Shown in pieces: positions 30,677-39,588 of a stretch of DNA of 64,000 bases. Under the pieces are notes generated by a model. The model saw only the letters and a list, made by a program, of their open reading frames with translations, searched no databases and had not been told where the DNA came from. The DNA is taken from NCBI RefSeq assembly GCF_008807015.1, contig NZ_CP031700.1:1761014-1825013 (forward strand), read 5' to 3'. Position 1 is the first letter of the stretch. Every line of letters starts with the position of its first letter. The translations under genes and the position numbers were made by a program. This stretch comes from Neisseria zalophi. Its GTDB lineage: Bacteria > Pseudomonadota > Gammaproteobacteria > Burkholderiales > Neisseriaceae.

Positions 30677-32482
30677 TTAAATATTAGGAACTTGTTTTTT
30701 TGCACCGAAACTTCCGACAACACCATCTTCCCCGGGCTTGTTGCTATGAATAATACCGCCGAGTTCAGAAGCGTTCGGTCCATAAAAACCACCTCTTACC
30801 TCTGCATTACTAATATTGGCACGTACCTCATTTGCTGAACTTTGCGGGTCGAAAATAAATCCATTCGGTTCTGTTTTTGCTATACCGGCAAACCCATTAC
30901 CATTAATTTGACCGTTGATAGTAAAAGTAGGCGAAACACGGTTATCTGCTGTTAATGTGCCATTAATTGCTTTTTTAGCGAAATCAACATCAAATACGGC
31001 TCTACTCCCACCTGATTGATTACTGGGTGATTCGCTCCAAATATAACCGGTCTTACTGATAATCCGTGCCTGCCATGTACCTTGATAACGGACATTACCG
31101 TCAACCGGCATCTGAGCTAACGGCGTTCTGTCGCCTTGCAAGAAAAACATCAGAGAATCTTTGGCATCATCCGTGCCAACTTGATAAGAACCGAATTTGA
31201 GATAATCCAAATTACTGCAACATGCCAAGATTGATAATGTTTTACCGTCAGCCAAATTGTATTTTAACGACTCGGTAAATGGCCTATCTTGCGACGGCAC
31301 GGTAGCGGCAGGCAGTAATGAGAAAACTTGCCCGTTCACAACCAATTGGCGCGCATCACCAAAATTATCTGCTTTTGATAATGTCAAATCTTTAGTATTC
31401 ATTACAAAAGCATCCAAGATGGTTTCTGTTTCCTCCTTATCTTTCTTTTCACGTTGTGCACCAAACACACCGAACAAAGAATTGTCTTTGGCTAAAAACT
31501 TACCCGCGAGCTCTTCCGCATTTGGGCCGAAAAAACCACCTTCCAAATCAGCATCTTTACCAAAATACAAATCAGAGTGATTTTCTGCCAATGCCTCACC
31601 ACGGAAACGATTGCCGGCAAGATTGGCTTTAATGCTATATCGCTTGGTCTGCTCCTGCTCTTCGTCTCTTTTTAAACGGTGGTTTTTATATAAAGAACCG
31701 GAAAGGGTTTTATTAGCGAAGTCCACTTCAAACTCACTGGAGTGGCCTACTTTAACGGGCTTGCCGGCATGAAGCTGCCCCTCAGCCAAGTCATTATTAA
31801 TCGGATCATCTGCAGAAGTTGCACCAAAATAATCGCCCGGACCTGAGTTATTATCTACAGTAAAATCACCACGTTCCCGACCTTTTTTCGCATTGGTCAC
31901 AAAATCCCATGTACCTTTATAAGTTGCTTTGCCGCTAACCGGAAAAGCTTGCGAAGGCTGGATACCTTTATAAAAAACATATCCGTAGGGGCCTGTGATA
32001 AATTTCAGCGGGCCTTTGCTGGCATCAAAATTCCTATCCGTAATACTCAATACCATCGCATATCCGGTACGGATATATTTTAGGTGATCACGTTTATGCG
32101 ACTCACCAAAGTTATTATGAGATTCAGATAAAAAACTGTAATTATCAGCAGCAAGTTTCTTAAGTTCCTGTTCATGAGGAATACTTAAATCCCCACCAAT
32201 AGCAATGATTTTCCCTTCATCCAACAAAACTTCATCTTGCAAATTTTTAGGGTGTCTGTTTCGCCGAGGAATCGCAACTTCAGCACCCAAGCCCGGCTGC
32301 ATAAAAGCAGAAAGCTCCTCCGCCGAACGAGGCGGTGTGGCTTCGTCTTTCAATTCCGGCTTAGGTGCTTCATGTTGGCGCTTTTCAATATCATTAAAAC
32401 CAAAATCTCCCTTATTGGTTGCACATGCTGCCAAAGTTGCAGGAATAAAAATCATCATAATGCTTTTTTTAAGAATAGACAT
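30677..32482 (-). CDS. tbpB: Transferrin-binding lipoprotein TbpB
   Basis: A 601-residue surface lipoprotein that captures iron-loaded transferrin and delivers it to TbpA. A lipoprotein signal peptide ends with LAAC, so C20 is the lipidated residue. Two lobes can be seen: each ends in the barrel motif GGFFGPNAEELAGKF (N-lobe, near residue 320) or GGFYGPNASELGG (C-lobe, near residue 570), followed by VFGAQ or SFGAKK. The long acidic stretches usual in LbpB are absent, which supports TbpB. Length resembles the smaller TbpB isotype. A Fur-box-like palindrome lies 24 bp upstream. Confidence 0.87.
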   Translation of the reverse strand: MSILKKSIMMIFIPATLAACATNKGDFGFNDIEKRQHEAPKPELKDEATPPRSAEELSAFMQPGLGAEVAIPRRNRHPKNLQDEVLLDEGKIIAIGGDLSIPHEQELKKLAADNYSFLSESHNNFGESHKRDHLKYIRTGYAMVLSITDRNFDASKGPLKFITGPYGYVFYKGIQPSQAFPVSGKATYKGTWDFVTNAKKGRERGDFTVDNNSGPGDYFGATSADDPINNDLAEGQLHAGKPVKVGHSSEFEVDFANKTLSGSLYKNHRLKRDEEQEQTKRYSIKANLAGNRFRGEALAENHSDLYFGKDADLEGGFFGPNAEELAGKFLAKDNSLFGVFGAQREKKDKEETETILDAFVMNTKDLTLSKADNFGDARQLVVNGQVFSLLPAATVPSQDRPFTESLKYNLADGKTLSILACCSNLDYLKFGSYQVGTDDAKDSLMFFLQGDRTPLAQMPVDGNVRYQGTWQARIISKTGYIWSESPSNQSGGSRAVFDVDFAKKAINGTLTADNRVSPTFTINGQINGNGFAGIAKTEPNGFIFDPQSSANEVRANISNAEVRGGFYGPNASELGGIIHSNKPGEDGVVGSFGAKKQVPNI

Positions 32483-32504
32483 TTAATACCCAATATTAAT
32501 AGTT

Positions 32505-32523
32505 AATAATAATTATTATATTT
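32505..32523 (-). promoter_or_regulatory. Fur-box-like palindrome upstream of tbpB
   Basis: A perfect 14-bp palindrome ATAATAATTATTAT (32506-32519) lies within a 19-mer matching the Fur consensus GATAATGATAATCATTATC at about 12 positions. It lies 23 bp ahead of tbpB, an expected site for iron repression. The remainder of 32524-32871 is very AT-rich and shows nothing else I can name. Confidence 0.55.
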
Positions 32524-32871
32524 TATCAAAAGCAAGGTGTTTGTAAATACAACGCTGTTGAATAAATTTAATTATCTATCTTATATTGATTGATTTTGCT
32601 AAAAAAACGGCAATAGAAAAATATAATTTCATAAACCAGGCAATTATTATTTTTATTGCAAAAAAATTTAAACCCTTACATCGGAAATTATAAAGTTACT
32701 TTAATTACAATAAATTAATACTGTATTAGCTGCTATACTAAATAGATTTGGAATAATTTATATTTAAAAAAAGTCTAAATATTTTTTAAATACCCCATAG
32801 TAAAATGACAATGTTTTATTTCAAATAATCAAATAATTTATCAAAAAGCCAATATAAATGAAGGTGAAAAA

Positions 32872-33438
32872 ATGAACTTAAAAGATAACAACACCGCTTT
32901 AATACTCATTGATATCCAAAAAGGATTTGATAACGAAGCATTTTGGGGTGGTAACAGAAACAACCGTCATGCAGAAGAAAATTGCGCCCGTATATTGGCA
33001 AAATGGCGAGAGCTCAAATTGCCTGTTTTTCATATTACCCACAGCTCACAAAACCCGGATTCTTTACTACACAAATCACATCCCGGTTTTGAAATTAAAG
33101 ATTTAGTCAAACCATTGTCAGGCGAACCGGTTATTACCAAAGAAGTGAATAGTGCTTTTATCGGCACAGACCTCAAAGCTCAATTAGATAAACAAGGGAT
33201 TACTCATCTTGTTATCGTCGGGCTTACCACCAACCATTGCGTATCTACCACCACAAGAATGGCCGGCAATTATGGCTATCACACTTATTTAATATCAGAT
33301 GCGACGGCAACCTTCGACATTACCGGCATCAATGGCGAACATTTTGATGCCGAAACCGTTCACCAAGTAACATTGGCAAACCTGAATAAAGAATTTGCGA
33401 CCATTATCGACACGGAAAAACTCTTGGAAATGGTATAA
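32872..33438 (+). CDS. Isochorismatase-family cysteine hydrolase
   Basis: A 188-residue protein of the isochorismatase-like (cysteine hydrolase) superfamily. The Asp-Lys-Cys triad is visible: D in ALILIDIQKGF, K in VITKEVNSAF and C in VGLTTNHCVSTTTRMA. Family members hydrolyse isochorismate, nicotinamide, N-carbamoyl compounds and others, so the substrate here is open. A ribosome binding site (GAAGGTG) precedes the ATG. It is divergent from tbpB and ended by an extra-long DUS hairpin. No siderophore genes accompany it. Confidence 0.85.
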   Translation: MNLKDNNTALILIDIQKGFDNEAFWGGNRNNRHAEENCARILAKWRELKLPVFHITHSSQNPDSLLHKSHPGFEIKDLVKPLSGEPVITKEVNSAFIGTDLKAQLDKQGITHLVIVGLTTNHCVSTTTRMAGNYGYHTYLISDATATFDITGINGEHFDAETVHQVTLANLNKEFATIIDTEKLLEMV

Positions 33439-33451
33439 TCCATACCAAATT

Positions 33452-33510
33452 AGCAGATAAATATTGAGGCCGTCTGAAAACGTTTCAGACGGCCTCAATA
33501 TTTATCTGCT
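33452..33510 (+). terminator. 28-bp stem DUS hairpin after the isochorismatase-like gene
   Basis: A perfect inverted repeat 33452-33479 with 33483-33510 and a three-base loop. The DUS core forms the loop-proximal part, and 16 further paired bases (starting AGCAGATAAATATTG) extend beyond it. TTTTA follows. Confidence 0.85.
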
Positions 33511-33669
33511 TTTATCATACACTCAAAAGTTAATCGCTCTTTTTATTCAATAGCGGTATGTTACAATTTTAAAAAATTTCTCTCCTCTCTATATTAGAAT
33601 TGCATAAAATCAGTTATTTCCCGAACAAAATGTAATTCTTAACATCCTAGTCAACCAAAGGTATTCTTT

Positions 33670-35052
33670 ATGGCAAATATTGCACCGGATATTTTTAAAG
33701 CTTATGACATTAGAGGTATCGTCGGCAAAACCCTCACTAATGAAGCGGCTTATCTTATTGGTAAAGCCATTGCTGCCAAAGCTGTTCAACAAGGCATTAC
33801 TAAAATCGCAGTCGGCAGAGACGGTCGTTTAAGCGGGCCTGAATTAATGGCTGAGCTTTGCCGTGGTTTAACCGAAAGCGGTATCAATGTATTGAATATC
33901 GGCATGGTAGCCACACCGATGCTTTATTTTGCTGCGGTACAAGAATGTGACGGTAGCGGTGTGATGATTACCGGCAGCCACAATCCGCCTGACTATAACG
34001 GCTTTAAAATGATGCTTGGCGGCAGCACGTTGGCAGGAGAAGCCATTCAGGAATTATTGGCCATTATCCAACAAGACCAGTTTGTTTCAGACGGCCAGAA
34101 AGGCGCGGTTACCGAACAAAATATTGCCGAACAATATCAAAATTATATTACCGGCCATATCAAACTGAAACGCCCGATGAATATCGTTATTGATGCGGGC
34201 AACGGTGTGGCCGGAGCTTTTGCCGGCAATCTCTACCGCGCACTCGGTTGCAGCGTAACCGAACTATTCTGCGACGTAGACGGTCACTTCCCCAATCATC
34301 ACCCCGATCCGGCCAAGCCTGAAAATCTACAAGATGTCATTCGTGAATTAAAAAACAGCGATGCCGAAATCGGCCTTGCTTTCGATGGCGATGGCGACCG
34401 TTTGGGCGTAGTCACCAAAGAAGGCAATATTATCTACCCCGACCGCCAATTAATGCTGTTTGCTCAAGATGTTCTCAGCCGTAATGCCGGTGCCAAAGTA
34501 ATTTTCGATGTGAAATCTACCCGCCTGCTGGCGCCTTGGATTAAGCAACACGGCGGCCAGCCGATTATGGAAAAAACCGGCCACAGCTTTATCAAATCTT
34601 CGATGAAAAAAAATCAGGCTTTGCTGGCCGGAGAAATGAGCGGTCATACATTCTTTAAAGAGCGTTGGTTAGGTTTCGACGACGGCCTTTATGCCGGCTG
34701 CCGACTATTGGAAATCTTATCCGCTAGCGACAATCCTTCCGCCATACTTAATGCACTGCCACAAAACATTTCCACTCCCGAAATCAATATCAAACTGCCC
34801 GAAGGCAGCAATGGTCATCAGATTATTGAATCGCTATCCCAAACGGCACAATTCGAAGGCGTTTCCGAAATCATCACTATCGACGGCATGCGGGTAGAGT
34901 TTTCAGATGGCTTCGGGCTAATGCGTGCTTCCAATACCACGCCGGTTTTGGTGTTGCGTTTCGAAGCAGACAGCGAAGAAGCCATTAAACGGATTCAAAA
35001 CCAATTCAAAACCGTGATTGAAAGCCATCCTGCCCTACATTGGCCGTTGTAA
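33670..35052 (+). CDS. pgm: Phosphomannomutase/phosphoglucomutase
   Basis: A 460-residue alpha-D-phosphohexomutase that shifts phosphate between C1 and C6 of glucose or mannose, feeding sugar nucleotide and LOS synthesis. Domains appear in order: phosphoserine loop VMITGSHNPPDYNGFK (active Ser near residue 104), metal loop LAFDGDGDRLGVV, sugar-specificity loop AGEMSGHTFF, and the C-terminal phosphate-binding domain. AAGGT precedes the ATG. A DUS core lies inside the coding sequence near 34086. Length matches AlgC-type bifunctional enzymes. Confidence 0.93.
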   Translation: MANIAPDIFKAYDIRGIVGKTLTNEAAYLIGKAIAAKAVQQGITKIAVGRDGRLSGPELMAELCRGLTESGINVLNIGMVATPMLYFAAVQECDGSGVMITGSHNPPDYNGFKMMLGGSTLAGEAIQELLAIIQQDQFVSDGQKGAVTEQNIAEQYQNYITGHIKLKRPMNIVIDAGNGVAGAFAGNLYRALGCSVTELFCDVDGHFPNHHPDPAKPENLQDVIRELKNSDAEIGLAFDGDGDRLGVVTKEGNIIYPDRQLMLFAQDVLSRNAGAKVIFDVKSTRLLAPWIKQHGGQPIMEKTGHSFIKSSMKKNQALLAGEMSGHTFFKERWLGFDDGLYAGCRLLEILSASDNPSAILNALPQNISTPEINIKLPEGSNGHQIIESLSQTAQFEGVSEIITIDGMRVEFSDGFGLMRASNTTPVLVLRFEADSEEAIKRIQNQFKTVIESHPALHWPL

Positions 35053-35087
35053 TCCGATATATTTATTACACTATTCGCAGGTAAGAC

Positions 35088-35124
35088 AAAAGGCCGTCTG
35101 AAAACATTTTTCAGACGGCCTTTT
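35088..35124. terminator. Bidirectional DUS hairpin after pgm
   Basis: A 17-bp perfect stem (35088-35104 with 35108-35124), with A and U runs on both sides. It lies between convergent pgm and the small envelope operon. Confidence 0.9.
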
Positions 35125-35158
35125 TTATAAAGAACAATCATTGGATAAATGTGCTTAT

Positions 35159-35407
35159 TTATTTCTTCATTTTCCAAAGTAAATAAGCTGCACCGGCCAA
35201 TAAACGGTTTTTCCAACCCAGCGGCAACAACAGGCTTTTTCTTAAAAGGTGATGGGTCGGAATAATATCAGTTAGTCCTAAAATAGTATCCAAGCTACTG
35301 TGCTGTTCGTTGGCTTTTTTCATTTTTAAATGTTGTGCGGTAATTTTCAAACGCATTAAGTCGGCTTCTAATTCCAACAATTGACGTTGTTCGGATTTAT
35401 TCGCCAT
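35159..35407 (-). CDS. Small hypothetical protein, third gene of a YqjD-YqjE-like operon
   Basis: An 82-residue basic protein with a helical, charged N-terminal half (SEQRQLLELEADLMRLKI, possible coiled coil) and a hydrophobic C-terminal patch with a basic tail (KNRLLAGAAYLLWKMKK). GGAG precedes the ATG, and the start overlaps the stop of the upstream YqjE-like gene by 11 bp. The position resembles E. coli yqjK after yqjE, but sequence similarity is not evident to me. Function unknown. Confidence 0.7.
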   Translation of the reverse strand: MANKSEQRQLLELEADLMRLKITAQHLKMKKANEQHSSLDTILGLTDIIPTHHLLRKSLLLPLGWKNRLLAGAAYLLWKMKK

Positions 35408-35816
35408 CTTTTTCTCCTATTTGTTGCTGTATTTTTTGCTCTTTTGTTTTGCCGGATAAATAAGCCAAATCTTCCTGAATATCGCGTAATGTGGCGACAA
35501 CTTGGGCATTTCTCTTTTTCCATGATGAAACAGCCCAAAAAACCATACAGATAATCATCAGTAAACATGCTGCGGCAATACCGAAAAACGTCCAAATTTT
35601 AACCTGATCGTCTAATACATAATTCAGGCCAAGCAATAGGCTGATCATGCTTAAAACAAATAATGCACCCATTAACACGACTGCCGCAAAAATTTTAACG
35701 ATGCTGGCGGCCTGTTCGCTTAAATCAATTTGCAGCATTCGCAAGCGTAAAACCAATAAATCGGCGCCTTGGTTAAGTAGTATTTGCATGTGGCTGAATT
35801 TTTGTTTCAAGCTCAT
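35397..35816 (-). CDS. Phage holin family / YqjE-like membrane protein
   Basis: A 139-residue protein with an amphipathic N-terminal helix, two strongly hydrophobic segments separated by a short loop (about 45-68 and 76-98), and a charged C-terminus (GKTKEQKIQQQIGEKDGE). This layout matches the putative actinobacterial holin-X / DUF1469 (YqjE) family of inner membrane proteins; despite the name these are chromosomal envelope proteins, not lysis proteins. AAGGA precedes the ATG. It overlaps the next gene and follows a DUF883-like gene after a 257-bp gap. Confidence 0.75.
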   Translation of the reverse strand: MSLKQKFSHMQILLNQGADLLVLRLRMLQIDLSEQAASIVKIFAAVVLMGALFVLSMISLLLGLNYVLDDQVKIWTFFGIAAACLLMIICMVFWAVSSWKKRNAQVVATLRDIQEDLAYLSGKTKEQKIQQQIGEKDGE

Positions 35817-36028
35817 GATTATCCTTTGTTTAAGGTATAAAGGCCGTCTGAAAATAACGGCGGCTATACGGCATAGTTATATATGCCTAAAAATTATAAT
35901 CTATTTTTACCGGCGTGACTTCAATTCGGATATGGGCATGACCAAATATAGCATGACATTTATGCCGGCATAGATATCAAATTATCTTAAATAGGTATTG
36001 ATTGCTTGTAGGGTACAAGACAATATTT

Positions 36029-36063
36029 AAAGGCCGTCTGAAAGGCTTTTTCAGACGGCCTTT
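36029..36063 (-). terminator. DUS hairpin after the DUF883-like gene
   Basis: AAAGGCCGTCTGAAA (36029-36043) and TTTCAGACGGCCTTT (36049-36063) form a 15-bp stem. A single DUS is also found near 35841-35853. Confidence 0.85.
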
Positions 36064-36073
36064 ATTGCTAAGA

Positions 36074-36385
36074 TTAACGGCGGTTCAACAATACACCGAC
36101 AACCAAGCCGGCTAATGCGGCAAAACCCATTGCATAATAAGGTTTGTCTTGAATCAATTCATCAGCTTGTTTGGCTGTATGTTTTACTTTTCTTGCAGCT
36201 TGATCTTCAAAATCAGATAATTTTGATTTAGCAGAGCTTAATTTGTCTTGTAATTTGGCTTTCAATGCTTTGGCTTCTTCAGTACCGTTATCTACGCCAC
36301 TTTTATAAAGCTCTTCAACATCATTTAATACTGAACGAACTTCTTTCATCAATGCATCTTTTTGGCTTTCAAAATCTTGTTTCAT
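36074..36385 (-). CDS. DUF883 (ElaB/YqjD-like) membrane-anchored protein
   Basis: A 103-residue protein: a long charged helical region (about 1-75, coiled-coil-like) and one C-terminal transmembrane segment ending in NRR (DKPYYAMGFAALAGLVVGVLLNRR). This is the layout of ElaB/YqjD proteins, tail-anchored inner membrane proteins reported to associate with ribosomes in stationary phase in E. coli. It has a strong ribosome binding site (AGGAG). The YqjE-like gene that follows supports this family. Confidence 0.85.
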   Translation of the reverse strand: MKQDFESQKDALMKEVRSVLNDVEELYKSGVDNGTEEAKALKAKLQDKLSSAKSKLSDFEDQAARKVKHTAKQADELIQDKPYYAMGFAALAGLVVGVLLNRR

Positions 36386-36538
36386 AGTTACTCCTAAGTG
36401 AACTGAATGGTATGGAGGTGGGATTGCAGCACTACTGCTTTTATTATTATAGGTCCAAAATGATAATACTCAATATGATTCAATTGTTTAAATAAGATAA
36501 ATTATGTTAAAGGTTTCGTTTCTTATCTATCAAAGCTA

Positions 36539-36568
36539 AAACCCTTCGAATATAGCTTCGAAGGGTTT
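36539..36568 (-). terminator. Terminator of the CoA-transferase gene
   Basis: AAACCCTTCGAA pairs perfectly with TTCGAAGGGTTT around a six-base loop, directly after the stop. U-rich sequence on the minus transcript follows. Confidence 0.85.
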
Positions 36569-36594
36569 ATTTATAAGTTTATATTATTTAATCA

Positions 36595-38118
36595 TTATTT
36601 AACTCTCATATCACCGGTTTCTACGAAGCGTTGGTGCCATGAAAGCGCTTCGTTGAGCATATGCGGCGTATGCAGGCCGCCGGCTTTTTCGGCGCGGTCG
36701 AGATAGTCTCTCAACATATCGCGATAGTCCGGATGTGCACAGTTTTCAATAATCAGTTTGGCACGTTGGCGCGGTGCTTTACCGCGTAAGTCGGCCATAC
36801 CCTGCTCGGTTACGATAAACATAACATCGTGTTCGGTGTGGTCGTGGTGGGAAACCATCGGTACGATACATGAAATCTTACCGTCTTTGGCTACAGACGG
36901 ACTCACGAAGAACGACCAGAACGCATTACGGGTAAAGTCGCCGGAGCCGCCGATACCGTTCATCATGCGCGTACCCATCACATGGGTAGAGTTTACGTTA
37001 CCGAAAATATCGGCTTCGATCATGGCGTTCATGCCGATCACGCCCAAGCGGCGGATTAATTCGGGATGGTTGGTGACTTCTTGCGGACGCAGAATGATTT
37101 TGCTGCGTAAGCTTTCGATATTGTCATTAAAACGTTGCAGAGCTTCCGGGCTGAATGACAATGCGGTTGCCGAAGCGGAAACCATTTTGCCGTTCAAAAT
37201 CAAATCAAGCATACCGTCTTGCAATACTTCGGTATAGCCGTAAAGGTTTTCAAACGGGCTGTCTTGCAGGCCGGCCAATACGGCGTTGGCGACGTTACCG
37301 ACACCTGATTGCAGCGGCAACAGGTTGGCAGGCAGGCGGCCTGCTTTTACTTCGTGCGAGAAGAAGTCGATAATTTGCGAAGCAATGCGTTTGGAGTTTT
37401 CGTCGGGATCGGCAAATTTGCTGTTACGATCGGGCAAATCGGTAACCACAACGGCCACAACTTTGCTTAAATCGATATCAAAATAAGGGCTACCGATACG
37501 GCCGTCGGGTTTTTCCAACGGAATCGGCTTACGGTTTGGCGGGGTGCCGATATCAGGGTGGATATCGTGCATGCCTTCCAGCAGAATGTGTTGGCGGCTG
37601 TTTACTTCGAGAATGATTTTATCGGCGGCTTTCATCCATTCGTTGTTGGTGCCGACACCCATAGAAGGAATAATGCGGCCATCGGGCAGAATACCGGTGA
37701 TTTCAATCAGGGCAACATCCATTTTGCCGTAAAAACCAAAGCGAACTTGTTGTTCTACATGCGATAAATGCATATCGACATAATTTACTTCGCCGGCATT
37801 AATGCTGTTGCGCAAGGTGGGATCTGATTGGAAAGGGGTACGGAAATGAACGCCTTTGGCTTGTGCCAAAACGCCGTCGCAATCGGCTGCGGTAGAGGCA
37901 CCGGTTAACATACCGATGGTAAATTGTTCGCCACGCTCGTGGGCTTCTTCCATTTGTTTGGCTAAAGCGGCCGGAACGGCTTTCGGGTAGCCGGCACCGG
38001 TAAAGCCACTGATGCCGACATTCATGCCGTCTTTAATAAAGCTTGCCGCCTGTTCGGCCGACATAATTTTGGCACGCAAGCCTTCGTGTTGTACGCGTTC
38101 TGCTGCATTGGCAGTCAT
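36595..38118 (-). CDS. Acetyl-CoA hydrolase/transferase family protein (succinate/acetate-type CoA transferase)
   Basis: A 507-residue class I CoA-transferase of the Ach1/Cat1 type. Such enzymes move CoA between acetyl-CoA (or propionyl-CoA) and succinate or acetate rather than simply hydrolysing it. N-terminal GISGFTGAGYPKAVPAAL and IGMLTGASTAADCDG are family motifs. The C-terminal domain has the GIGGSGDFTRNA and DHTEHDVMFIVTEQGMADLRG stretches. The frame is open ten codons further upstream, but the ATG at 38118 has AGGAGA at the right distance, so it is preferred. The gene stands alone, and the exact acyl acceptor is not determined by the sequence. Confidence 0.88.
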   Translation of the reverse strand: MTANAAERVQHEGLRAKIMSAEQAASFIKDGMNVGISGFTGAGYPKAVPAALAKQMEEAHERGEQFTIGMLTGASTAADCDGVLAQAKGVHFRTPFQSDPTLRNSINAGEVNYVDMHLSHVEQQVRFGFYGKMDVALIEITGILPDGRIIPSMGVGTNNEWMKAADKIILEVNSRQHILLEGMHDIHPDIGTPPNRKPIPLEKPDGRIGSPYFDIDLSKVVAVVVTDLPDRNSKFADPDENSKRIASQIIDFFSHEVKAGRLPANLLPLQSGVGNVANAVLAGLQDSPFENLYGYTEVLQDGMLDLILNGKMVSASATALSFSPEALQRFNDNIESLRSKIILRPQEVTNHPELIRRLGVIGMNAMIEADIFGNVNSTHVMGTRMMNGIGGSGDFTRNAFWSFFVSPSVAKDGKISCIVPMVSHHDHTEHDVMFIVTEQGMADLRGKAPRQRAKLIIENCAHPDYRDMLRDYLDRAEKAGGLHTPHMLNEALSWHQRFVETGDMRVK

Positions 38119-38344
38119 ATAAGTGTCTCCTCTTGAAACATCCGGCAACCGCTTGTGCGGCTTCCGTTTGGATTGATATTCGGGTTAACGGCTCCAGTGT
38201 AGTATTGCTTAGCCGATTCTTAAGCAATATATAATAAAGGTTTTATGCTGTAAAGAAGGTAGATAGCGGGAAGCCGTGTAATACAGCTCGAATTGATTGA
38301 AATTACATAAGAAACCATTTAGCACCGCATAATATTGCTAAAAA

Positions 38345-38376
38345 GCCGTCTGAAGACACATGATTTCAGACGGCCT
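38345..38376 (-). terminator. DUS inverted repeat after the small membrane protein gene
   Basis: GCCGTCTGAA (38345-38354) faces TTTCAGACGGCCT (38364-38376). It follows the stop at 38405 on the minus strand. Confidence 0.55.
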
Positions 38377-38404
38377 GTAAATATCGAACCAATATCATTC
38401 GGCT

Positions 38405-38689
38405 TTATTTAAATGGCAGCCAAGCTTTAGCCAAGAAATACATCAATGCCCCGCCAACCGAAAGAATGGCAAAAATAATGCCTTTTTTCCGCGCATTCGG
38501 GCAAAACCAATAAACCGCTAAACTAAAGCTGAAAAACAAGGCCGTTACCACCCACATCAACTGCCTGTCTTTAAAACGGTTGAGGGTATAGGTTTCCGTC
38601 ATCATCACATACATTTGCCACAAACCGGCCATACTCATACTGATTACGCCGGCAGGCAGAAAAATAATCCCGAGTAATTCTTTATTCAT
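38405..38689 (-). CDS. Hypothetical small membrane protein
   Basis: A 94-residue protein with three hydrophobic segments (about residues 4-28, 44-62 and 68-86). I do not recognise the family. The frame extends upstream to a TTG at 38722, but that stretch is largely the DUS, so the ATG at 38689 is taken as the start; no clear ribosome binding site is seen. It is 112 bp from the deoxynucleoside kinase gene on the same strand. Confidence 0.6.
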   Translation of the reverse strand: MNKELLGIIFLPAGVISMSMAGLWQMYVMMTETYTLNRFKDRQLMWVVTALFFSFSLAVYWFCPNARKKGIIFAILSVGGALMYFLAKAWLPFK

Positions 38690-38800
38690 AAAAGAGGCCG
38701 TCTGAAAAACAAAAGTAAACAAAATGATATGGTTTCAAACCGAATCATTCAATCCTATACGCCGTATTATTGATACCGGAAAATAAACACAAGACTCAGT

Positions 38801-39448
38801 TTAGCTTTCGCTCAAATTCAAATAATGGCGGCTGCCCTGCATATCGCTCATGGCGCGCAACAGCATTTCAAAATGATCATCGTTGTTGATAAAGTCCAAT
38901 TCGTCGGCATTGGCAATCAGCAAGGGCGCATTTTGATAGAGATGGAAAAAGCGGCGGTATTCATCTTGAATCTGCCCCAAATAGCCGGACGGGAATAAAT
39001 TGAGCATACCGCTGCCGTTTTTTTGCAAACGCTTTTGGGCGTTTTCATCGGAGGTTTGCAAATAAATCACCAAATCAGGCACGGGATATTCGGGCATCAC
39101 TTTGCGCTTCATCTGCCAAAACAGGGTTTGCTCGTTGGCCGGATCGCTGCCGTTAAGCACCACCGGCACAAAAATCTGATCTTTTTCCAATAGGAAATCG
39201 GCAATAATACGCTCGTTTTTTTCTTCTTCGGCATTAATCAAATCAACGGCTTCGGCACGGCGCATTAAAAAATAAAGCTCGGTTGCCAAGCCGTGGTTGG
39301 CCGCATTCAGATAAAACTGTTCCAAAAAAGGATTGCGTTCGGGGCTTTCGGTGAGATGTAAGGCGTCAAAATATTCTGCCAAGCGGCGGCTGAGTGCCGA
39401 TTTACCGCTGCCGATAGACCCTTCCACTACAATATAACGATGATGCAT
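38801..39448 (-). CDS. Deoxynucleoside kinase family protein
   Basis: A 215-residue P-loop kinase of the dNK (deoxyadenosine/deoxyguanosine kinase) family, which phosphorylates deoxynucleosides for salvage. The Walker A motif GSIGSGKSAL is at residues 10-19, ESPERNPFLEQFY follows as in this family, and PDLVIYLQTSDENAQKRLQKNG leads into the lid region. Weak ribosome binding site (AAAGAG). It is downstream of folK by 140 bp, the order often seen in betaproteobacteria (folK-dgk-panB), though panB here is elsewhere. The preferred nucleoside is not evident. Confidence 0.88.
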   Translation of the reverse strand: MHHRYIVVEGSIGSGKSALSRRLAEYFDALHLTESPERNPFLEQFYLNAANHGLATELYFLMRRAEAVDLINAEEEKNERIIADFLLEKDQIFVPVVLNGSDPANEQTLFWQMKRKVMPEYPVPDLVIYLQTSDENAQKRLQKNGSGMLNLFPSGYLGQIQDEYRRFFHLYQNAPLLIANADELDFINNDDHFEMLLRAMSDMQGSRHYLNLSES

Positions 39449-39588
39449 ATTTAATGCTCTTTCCTATAACTGCCTGTTTAACAATATTCAGACGGCCTGT
39501 TAGCCGCTTGAAATTAAAAATTTTATCTTAACTGCCAAAGCCATCGGTTTAAGCGCATATTTGGCGGCATGCTTTTCGACCGTTTTGC

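Noticed and set aside
35397..35816. Prophage lysis gene
   Set aside because: The holin-family name is historical; the neighbours are envelope proteins of the YqjD/YqjE type and no phage genes are present.
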